Shown: one piece after another, positions 56,582 to 64,000 of the stretch
How the letters are laid out: each line of letters starts with the position of its first letter
How positions within the stretch are numbered: the first letter of the stretch is position 1
Source: Dipteris shenzhenensis
Lineage: Eukaryota > Polypodiophyta > Polypodiopsida > Gleicheniales
Reading direction: 5' to 3' (one strand)
Length of the DNA: 64,000 bases
Assembly: GCA_047967505.1 (NCBI GenBank)
Contig: CM106541.1
Program-made: the position numbers and the translations under genes
Notes under the pieces: generated by a model
What the model was told of the DNA's origin: nothing
The model's input: the letters and a program-made list of their open reading frames with translations, nothing else
The model's database searches: none

Positions 56582-57400
56582 TTGTACCCTGACGTGGGCT
56601 CCCCTTCCCTCAAGCTGCAATCTGGTCCCCCTATCCATCAATGGGAGAGGATCTTCCCTCCTAGCAGTCCAATGTTGGGTACGGACCACAACTCCATCTA
56701 TGCTTGCCCAAATGATTGTATTCTTTACAAGGATGCATTTAAGTATGCCATAGCTTGTCCAAAATGTTGAGCACTATGATATAGGCAAGATATACAAGAG
56801 AGAAGAAAGGTTTGCTACATATGCCTATTATAACTAGGCTAAAGCACATCTTTGTTGCCCTTCATTGGCCCAACTTATAGATTGGCAAGTTCAAATTTGC
56901 TCAATAGATGGCATGCTGAGAACCTTGACTCATGAAGGCATGGTGCTACATAGAGAGCAAGTCACCTAAAAATGATCTTTGCCATGTATAAATATGGGTG
57001 ATGTTGATCCCTTCGATCATCAATTCACATCTCAGTCTACATGTCAAGTGATAGTAATGGACTACAATATTCCTCCATGGCTTACTATGAAGAAGGGACA
57101 TCCCATTCTAGCCTTAATAGTGCCAAGAGGAAGAACATGGACATGTACCTTACACCATCTTCAAGTGGCATGGCACTCAAGTGTATGATATCTAATGCCC
57201 CATTATTGAAAGTGACTTGAGGTTATGAGGGATTTTATTGTGGACCATTCATGATTATCCCAAGCTCAAGGATATTAGTGCAAAGATATTATGCTTGCCC
57301 AGTTTGTGAAGATAGTTTCAAGAGGCAACACTTTGTGGAGATAGTTTGGAAAGGAACCACCTATGCATCACGAAAAATAGTGCATGACTATCCCAAGCTA
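56582..57400 (+). pseudogene. CACTA TNP2-type transposase remnant
   Basis: The plus strand shows DHNSIYACPNDCILYKDAF and CPKC, the Cys-rich word (ACPNDC.LY...) that precedes the TNP2 transposase domain. Then, in changing frames, come a damaged SRHLFVALHWPNL-like stretch, MGDVDPFDHQFTSQSTCQVI, DYNIPPWLTMKKGHPILALI and VPRGRTWTCTL (TNP2: G.NPF...S..STWPV...YNLPPW...K....L..L..G). Later WTIHDYPKL and ACPVC-like words near 57240-57310 match the next conserved block. Many stops and shifts. It is far from the CACTA element at 20.9-26.6 kb and has no readable ends. Confidence 0.8.
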
Positions 57401-57483
57401 CACAACTGTGCAAGTGTGTGGTAGCAAGTGTTTTCTTCTCAAGTATGCCAATGTCAACTAGTTAGCTCCCTCTTTTTTCTCAG

Positions 57484-57704
57484 ATGTATTGTTTGTTATT
57501 GCATCTTGTGATTGGGGTTATGGGACTGATGAATGCATTCAAGCCAAGGTCTTCCAACCAAATGGATTGCCAAATTACTACATCAATCCGAAACCACCGA
57601 AACCCGACCTCATAGGTGTATCGAAACAAGTTGAAGTATGTCAGGCCCTAGACATTTCCAAAGTCGACCAATTATCCAAAATTGTAAACACTTCTCAACT
57701 TTGA
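57484..57704 (+). pseudogene. Unrecognised fragment downstream of the TNP2 remnant
   Basis: About 73 codons: DVLFVIASCDWGYGTDECIQ, AKVFQPNGLPNYYINPKPPK, PDLIGVSKQVEVCQALDISK. Not recognised. It may belong to the CACTA remnant or be chance. Confidence 0.25.
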
Positions 57705-59780
57705 ACCAGCCAGAATGTTCAAAGAGCAATGATCTCTACAGGTCAAAACTCACATTAAATTGAATAGTCAAGGCAAGCTCATGGAACTTGTTTTTATCTC
57801 TTCTGAAACATTTGATTGTCAGATGATGCTTGCACTAATTATTGATTGAAATATTTGCTAACTCCATGTTCATCAATTCCTGTCATCTGCATGGAGTACT
57901 CCTCAATATTGGAGAGCATATCTCTACTTTTTACATTGTATAATGCTATTGACTATGCTAAGTAGAAACTCTTATCATACTAATTAGAAGTATTGACTAC
58001 GCTGATTAGCACTACTTACTATGCTAAGTCACTAATCAATATGATATTTAGTCGTTATTGAGTATGCTAATTAGAACTACTTAATATGATAATTAGCACT
58101 ACTATATATGATAATTTTCACTCTGACTATGCTAATTAGCATTACCGAATCAACTATGGCATGAGATTTGTGCAATTAACATATGGGGGATGTATGAGAC
58201 AAAACTTGGTATCATTGGCTGACATGGAGATTTAATCAATAGAGAACAAGCTCTTGTTGTGTTGAAGATTGATGTCTGGCAAAAATCTTTTGCATTGTGA
58301 GCATCACAAACTCTACACCATCCCTCATAAGTCTACTATAAACACTAATTTGACCAACCACCTAAGCAAAAAATGGAGAAAGAGAGACAATCCTAAGCAC
58401 TCTTCGATATGCAGCCAATCAAATGCACTACTGTAGTAGCTAATCAAATGACATAAGTTGGAAGTTTTCCATAATCTTAGACACAAATATCTTCACTAGT
58501 GATTGATCATACACCATGCCCACCATGGTGTCGTGATAGTTTTTGAAGACAGTTTGGGTACTACAACAATTAGCAACACTATCTAATCCTTTTCCCAAAA
58601 GCATGCAACAAGTTGCACATATAGCATATCTTGATGCCACCACTTATTCTTTTCCTTTTAGACTTGGCGTTATGGATAGCGTGTTTAGTGATGCAAAATC
58701 ATGCATGGTTCCTGATTGATCTTGTTTGTCATTCAAAGCATTACTTAGTTTTAGCTTGCAATTAATTGCTAGTTTGTAGATTGTATTGAGCAACCAAAGA
58801 GGCGAATCAATCTAATTAAATAGTGAAAGATGCAATGATATGATACAGCGGCCCATCATTTATACGGAATTATGAGGTAGCAAAGAAAAGAGATAAATAG
58901 GCACGAAACAAATGCAAGAGGGAGGGTAGTGACATGGAGTTGACAAAGTGCAAAAGCAAGGAATCGTAAATGATATTGTAAGCCTCTTCTCTCTTTTTCT
59001 CATTCTCTTTCATTGAGTCTTCTTACTCTTTCTTGCTAAGTTGTCTTGTGATTGCCACTCCTCCCCTACCCCTATCTCCTCCCTCTCATGTTCTGATTCC
59101 CCTTTTCCTCCTTTCTCCCCTCTCTTTCCTCCCCTCACGAAATCACTTGCACACGATATGATAGATGCTTGGGTGACACAAGCGGTGGTTTGTGCATACA
59201 AATTTCCCCAAGGAGTTTTTCGAGAGTAGACGCTTTGACAACATTCCCCCAAGATCCCCACGACACGTGAGTCAGACTTCACAATTTTGGCACCATTGCT
59301 GGGGAGTTAGAGGTATGCTTTTGTATTGCACAAGCTTTCTATCATTATCCACCCATTACACAATGCTTCTAGCTTATCTAGACGTGTTTTTAGTGGAGTG
59401 TAGGCTAGTTTTGGAGAAGAAAGTTGTGATTTTGGAGTAGGAAATGTAGAAACAACCACTTTCATCCATAGAGTGTTTTTGCACATTTGAGCTTGTTTTT
59501 GATGTTTTTTGTTGCCACATTGTAGAAGTAGCTAATAGGGCTGATTGCTAAGGTGTGTGTGGTGTCACATTTCACTTGGAAACACTAAAAGATGAGTTTG
59601 AATTAGTCCAAGTGGACACAAGAGTGTGTTCTCAACCACCACCTTCAAAAATCCTCATTTTGATGCTTTTAAGTGGTTAATTTGAGTGAGATTTAAGTAG
59701 GTAGAATATGTAGTATAGCACTCATTTGGGCTCATAGACTTTGAACAAAAACTCTAAAATTCTTAATGGGTACCAAAAAC
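57705..59780. other. No gene seen
   Basis: A local repeat of CTANNTTAGNACTACT words (about 57950-58140, unit 25-30 bp) is visible. Otherwise only short ORFs. Confidence 0.5.
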
Positions 59781-59799
59781 CAATTTGTGACTTTGCCAG

Positions 59800-60180
59800 A
59801 CTGGGAGTTGCTGCTATAAAATTAATGGAGCAACTCAGTTAATCACTGCTATATAACACAACGACTGCCAATTGGCCACCCACCCCCACCCACCTCGCCT
59901 AACCCCACATGGTAGTTAATGAACTCACAACTATCACTTCAGACGTCAACCCCCACTTTAAGGCTAATGCAGTGACTTGTGACCCATTGCTTTATGAGTC
60001 ACTGCTATAATGAGTTGTTTCTATATTTACTCGCTGCTATAATCAATTGCGCTACTTTATTCACCCATTGCGTTAAGAGTCATTGCTATGTTGGTAATGT
60101 AGCGATTGTTGCTTTATTGCTAACGTAGCGACTCACCGATTTGCTACTTTAAGGCTAACACAGTGCTTTAAAGGTCAAAA
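59800..60180. repeat. Dispersed AGTCGCTGCTATAA / TAGCGA words, possibly a transposon end
   Basis: Words such as GAGTCACTGCTATAAT, CTCGCTGCTATAATC, GTAGCGATTGTTGC and GTAGCGACTCACCGATTTG recur over 350 bp in the manner of CACTA sub-terminal repeats, but no terminal inverted repeat or duplication was found. Confidence 0.35.
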
Positions 60181-60535
60181 GGGTGTAGAGACTGAATATG
60201 ACTGAGCAGCTAGGTTGGAATAGGAGACACATGCACCTAAGGTCTAAGAGGGTGATATGTATTGAACCCAAACCAGAGGATAGCACTTCCAACATCATCC
60301 GAACCGGTCCATCTAGTGCCACATTGCCGGTTCCATTTGGTATCTTGATCTTGAGCTCATATTTGGTACACGGATTTGGTACATGGTCCCGCACACACAC
60401 AGTCCTCAAGTTCAAAGGACACTATGAACTTTGACATTGAAATGGGGGAGAACTTGAACCCGCGAATCCTAGAGCCTTCATGGCTCCCAAATCTAGCTCT
60501 ATAAGGCCCCAATCCCCCATTCTTCCACCATAGCC

Positions 60536-60823
60536 TTGCATTTGAGGGAGTCGTTCTCTAATCTAATGGGACGGTTTGGATTGGCTAACCACGACCAAAT
60601 CAATCCATTCGCTAGGCAAAATAGGGTGGCTGAGGAGCACCAAGACCCACCACCAATTGTAGTATCTAGTAATGCACCAAGCAACCCTGTATTCACATCA
60701 GCAAAAGAACCTTTTAGGCTATGTGTACAGTTCTATGAGGGAGAGCCATCCTTCATAAGCACTTTTGAGCCATGGGTACCGAGGTATTGGCCTCCTAGTT
60801 TAGAGGGACGAAGGAATTACTAG
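60536..60823 (+). pseudogene. Possible Gypsy gag N-terminal fragment
   Basis: Ninety-five codons without a recognised domain (SFSNLMGRFGLANHDQINPF, PPIVVSSNAPSNPVFTSAKE). It lies upstream of a gag-like fragment on the same strand, so it may be the N-terminal part of that element. Confidence 0.3.
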
Positions 60824-61237
60824 ATGGACTTTGGGGTAATACCTTTCCACAATCAATAACCCCTCATCCCAATCTTTTTGCAACTTGGGTGAGAGCTCTG
60901 GAGGACACTTCCTTTCCCACGACTTTATATTATAGGCTAATTCCTAACGTGAACACACCCGTACCAAGGCCAATACCGATAAGACTAGTAGATCCAAGCC
61001 CACTATGCATATTGGCTCCAGGTCCCACTATCCATCCCAATCCCTATTAGGTCGACAAACTTTTATAGTCCAGCACCCAACTTTGGTATGTTGCTAGTCC
61101 CACAAGCACCTCTGCCATGCCACTTACTGATGAGGCGATGAGGATCCTAGTGCAAGCACTAGGATAGTAGGAAGGGGGGTGGTGCCGCAAGTGGTCATGG
61201 GGAGGGACACTAGTGCTTTACGAAGCTACCCGGTCTC

Positions 61238-61423
61238 ATGATCTTTAAGCTCATCACTAAGTTCTTAGGTGAAGGAGATCATGTCTCCCATGTCAAAAGG
61301 TTTGAGCAGATCTGCGAGACCTTTGGAGACATTTGTGACTTGGATAAAGTGAATGCTTTTGGGCTTGGGCTTGATGGCAAGGTAGTCCAATGGTACACGG
61401 CCCTAGGGTCTGAAGAAAAGTAA
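61238..61423 (+). pseudogene. Retrotransposon gag core fragment
   Basis: The sequence ITKFLGEGDHVSHVKRFEQI, CETFGDICDLDKVNAFGLGL, DGKVVQWYTALGSEEK follows the Gypsy gag pattern (F.G..D...H...FE......D......F...L.G.A..WY..L). The next 650 bp lack gag words, so the frame is either ended or split by an insertion before 62.1 kb. Confidence 0.6.
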
Positions 61424-61439
61424 GACTTCATGCATCAAA

Positions 61440-62095
61440 ATGTGAATTTAATAAACAATTAGCCAATGTCTTGTATTGGATATAGAGGAAAGTTTACCTA
61501 ATAGGGACCATATCAATATGTTGTCTATTTTGGCATTTACCATTGATTTCTATAAGCAAAGATTGATTTGTTTTGGAATTAATTCATTTTAAAGAAAGTG
61601 ATGTACTTACTATTTAGATTTTGTTGGATTGGTGGGATGTAAGAGTGATTCATTAGGGAGGGTTTTTTAGAGTTTCAAAAACCAGTCATTTGCACATGCA
61701 TGTAATGTGGACTATTCCATTCAAGAAGTCCTATGAAACTTTTGACTTGTGTGGAAGATTTCATTGGTGATCTCACTTATCTTGGTGGAGAGAGAGAACT
61801 TGATTATGGAGGATTACAAAAAATTGAATGAGTAAAAGTGAGTGAAGATAGGATGCGTATTTACTAATGATGCATTGGCAATGACATAGGTCCAACCCTC
61901 TCATGGACTTTTGAAGAACTTAGACAATTGCTAAAATAAGGATTTGTCAATCTATTTTTTTTTAAAATTGTGCTTTTTGGCTCGCTCAATTTTTCTTGCT
62001 TGCTTTTTTTGGTTCGCTCACTTTTCCTCGCTCGCTTTTTGGTAATCCTCGAATTAAACATCTAAATTCCCGATGTGAACCACACAAGAGATGAG
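61440..62095. other. No gene seen; possible insertion splitting the gag
   Basis: AT-rich stretch between two gag-like segments. A GCTCGCT(C/T)-type repeat (TTGGCTCGCTCAATTTTTCT and variants) lies at 61977-62042. Confidence 0.4.
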
Positions 62096-62103
62096 TGATG
62101 AGC

Positions 62104-62579
62104 GGCTGCTACCTCAATTCCTCATCATACTAAGGGATGCTAAGTTGCATGATCATCTGTTCACTGTAAATCCCACATCCTTCGAGTTGTGCAACAAGAC
62201 TACCATGCTCCTGGATGACAAAATGAAGGATAAGGTGCATCCCAAGAAATAACTTGTGGCTCCTTCAATAGTGTCTCATTTTGGCAAGTCCAGTAGCTTT
62301 ATCAAGACCAAGGATGTTGTCCAAGGGGCTAAGGGCACAAACATGGATGAGGTAGCCATGGACCTGCTGAATCGAGTAGCCCAACAACTCAAGAGTGGGT
62401 TGGGCAGAGAAGGCCCAAGTAATCCACACTTGTTTCCAAGGCAAGACAACATGTGGTATGGAATATGCATGGGCAACCACACAATGAATGAGTGCCCTTG
62501 CCTACGGGAAAGGCCAGCTGTGCTCATTGTGCTAGGTGGGGAAATCATGAAACTTCACAATGTCGATACCCCAAGCTGA
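62104..62579 (+). pseudogene. Gag C-terminal part with one zinc-knuckle remnant
   Basis: One frame runs from about 62104 through LPQFLIILRDAKLHDHLFTV, NPTSFELCNKTTMLLDDKMK, KVHPKK, a TAA at 62250-62252, LVAPSIVSHFGKSSSFIKTK, EVAMDLLNRVAQQLKSGLGR and DNMWYGICMGNHTMNECPCL. The last is a CCHC-like knuckle in which the first Cys is replaced (WYGIC.GNH....C). Confidence 0.5.
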
Positions 62580-63309
62580 TGCCCCCACACATGTACCAAC
62601 AAGGCTAGCCGTTGTCCTTACTGGCACCACCTAACCAGTATAATTAGGGCCAAATAGCCTTACAAGGAGCCCCCTAAGACAACCAAGGGCCATTACGGGC
62701 TTAGAATTTGCCATTGCCACTGCCAGTTCTAGGTCCACAACCCCCACCACCACGAATTTACTCCCATACACCAAGTAATCATCAAGGAGCCATCAAGCGA
62801 GTGGGAGGACCCTTACTATGCCTTGTCAACATTTGAACCATCTGATATGGAGTATATTTGCTTTCACCTCTGATATGGAGTATATCTTGGACACAGTTTC
62901 CATGATCATTGATGATCAGCAGATTAGTCTACATGACATTCGAACATCGAATCAATCATATCGCATTGCATCATGCTTGGATCCAGTTATCACCACCACC
63001 TCTTTCAATCAACAGATCAGCACAAGGATACCTATGCATCAATGCAGTCCTGCCCCAGTGCAGTGGACATCATCAAGTTCAGCAACTTGGGGAGACTCAG
63101 TGTTTTAGTATGCACTTATGGTTGTCGTACGAGTCAGATTAGTCATTATATTATGTAGGATGAGTAGTATATTCCAGTGTATTAGACGGCTCTAGCAATG
63201 TAGCCGCTAGGGACATGAATGCCATGAATCACAAACCGGCAATCCAATGTTATCTTGCCAAGGTTTGCATCATGCTAGTGAGTGTCCATACAAAACAATG
63301 GCCAACTAG

Positions 63310-63531
63310 GCCATAGCCTGTTATAAATGCCAAGGACCACAATTTCTTAAGGACTATCCATACAAGGATGATCAACCCGTACCTGGGATAACCACAACCA
63401 ATTCAAACAATTCCCTGTGTTTGGGTTGTGGGCTGGATCATCTATATAAAGATTGCCCCATGAGGAGAACTCCTAGACTCGGTCCTAATCCAAAGGCTAG
63501 CATTAACTTGCTGAGTATTGAGAGAGGCTAG
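63310..63531 (+). pseudogene. Gag-like segment with two zinc knuckles
   Basis: A frame without ATG, opening after a TAG, reads CYKCQGPQFLKDYPY (one knuckle, last Cys changed to Tyr) and, 25 residues on, CLGCGLDHLYKDCPM (complete CCHC), then RRTPRLGPNPKASINLLSIE and a stop. Two knuckles and the strand fit the C-terminus of the same Gypsy-like gag or of another copy. Confidence 0.6.
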
Positions 63532-63690
63532 GTGTCCTTAATATAATTGAATTTGATCACGATGGCCAAGCTAAGGCCATGAGTAAGTATCTCCACAAAC
63601 AAGCTTATACAGAGAAGGCAATTGCCTCCCAGTCTAAGGGCAAAGGCCAAATGAGTGCAGTTAAGGTAGGGAAAGGTTCAAACCGTCCTC

Positions 63691-64000
63691 ATCTAGAGTG
63701 GTTTAGATGAAGAGACCACAACGATCTCCACCTCAACATCATCACGCACAATCAATCTTCAACCCCACTATACCATGGCTGGAGGATAGGCTTAGGGTAG
63801 GTGAAACAATTTCGCATAGATGGGATGCAAGCCCAGTTGGTCAAAATTAATACCCCAGCCCAAGCATAGAAAAGCAACGCCTGGCAGAGGCACAGGTCTC
63901 TTCATCTAGAGTGGTTTAGATGAAGAGACCACAACGATCTCCACCTCAACATCATCACGCACAATCAATCTTCAACCCCACTATACCATGGCTGGAGGAT
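63691..64000. repeat. Direct repeat, offset 213 bp, running off the window
   Basis: From ATCTAGAGTGGTTTAGATGA to CCATGGCTGGAGGAT, 63691-63787 and 63904-64000 appear identical. The second copy reaches the last base of the window, so the unit may be a longer tandem repeat. Confidence 0.95.

Noticed and set aside
1-64000. tRNA or rRNA genes
   Set aside because: No cloverleaf with T-loop GGTTCGA-type box or rRNA-like conserved core was seen; the only tRNA-related words are Copia primer sites.

Overview
The window is repeat-dominated nuclear DNA from a land plant. The evidence is a DEAD-box RNA helicase gene of the plant RH57 / animal DDX52 / yeast ROK1 type, Ty1/copia elements primed by initiator-Met tRNA, a Helitron with a Rep motif, a CACTA element with a 3-bp target duplication, TNP2 and Gypsy remnants, and very heavy (CT)n/(CA)n microsatellites. 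Several decayed transposase-like proteins resemble uncharacterised families that I recall from non-flowering plants and animals. A large fern, lycophyte or gymnosperm-type genome is therefore possible, but I cannot place the species. No RNA gene, CRISPR array or bacterial-type operon is visible.

Layout. 1-2.8 kb: Helitron Rep/helicase gene on the minus strand, broken by in-frame stops, with an 83-residue tandem repeat near its N-terminus. 3.1-3.8 kb: an unrecognised 253-codon minus-strand ORF. 4.2-9.5 kb: tandem and segmental duplications full of microsatellites and G-runs. 9.9-10.2 kb: a 41-bp minisatellite. 10.93-16.84 kb: a structurally complete, recent Copia element on the minus strand with both LTRs, primer site and 5-bp target duplication, but with one stop and one frameshift. 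18.6-19.3 kb: a transposase-like N-terminal ORF. 20.04-20.87 and 26.6-26.8 kb: a tandem-repeat field split by a 5.74-kb CACTA element (20866-26606). That element holds palindromic transposase-site-like repeats, remnants of exons and a large palindrome-rich satellite, into which a 436-bp MITE has inserted. 28.4-28.7 kb: a second member of the same MITE family. 27.5-28.2 kb: a foldback element. 29.8-33 kb: degenerate tandem repeats. 34.0-35.5 kb: a coiled-coil and zinc-finger pseudogene. 36.5-40.9 kb: a tandemly duplicated transposase pseudogene with a foldback element in only one copy. 44.0-46.8 kb: a second unusual transposase pseudogene. 46.8-51.8 kb: two degenerate Copia fragments between a pair of 0.4-kb direct repeats. 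54.5-56.2 kb: the RH57-like gene, the only clearly intact host gene, with a telo-box run upstream. 56.6-57.4 kb: CACTA TNP2 remnant. 60.5-63.5 kb: Gypsy-like gag with zinc knuckles. 63.7-64.0 kb: a direct repeat running off the end.

There is one likely working cellular gene, a nucleolar helicase for small-subunit rRNA processing, in a sea of mobile DNA. The rest records successive transposition: tandem repeat, then CACTA, then satellite, then MITE. Many broken reading frames carry stops that fit C-to-T change (CAA, CAG or CGA becoming a stop), as expected for methylated transposons. All family assignments come from reading translations by eye; no database search was possible.
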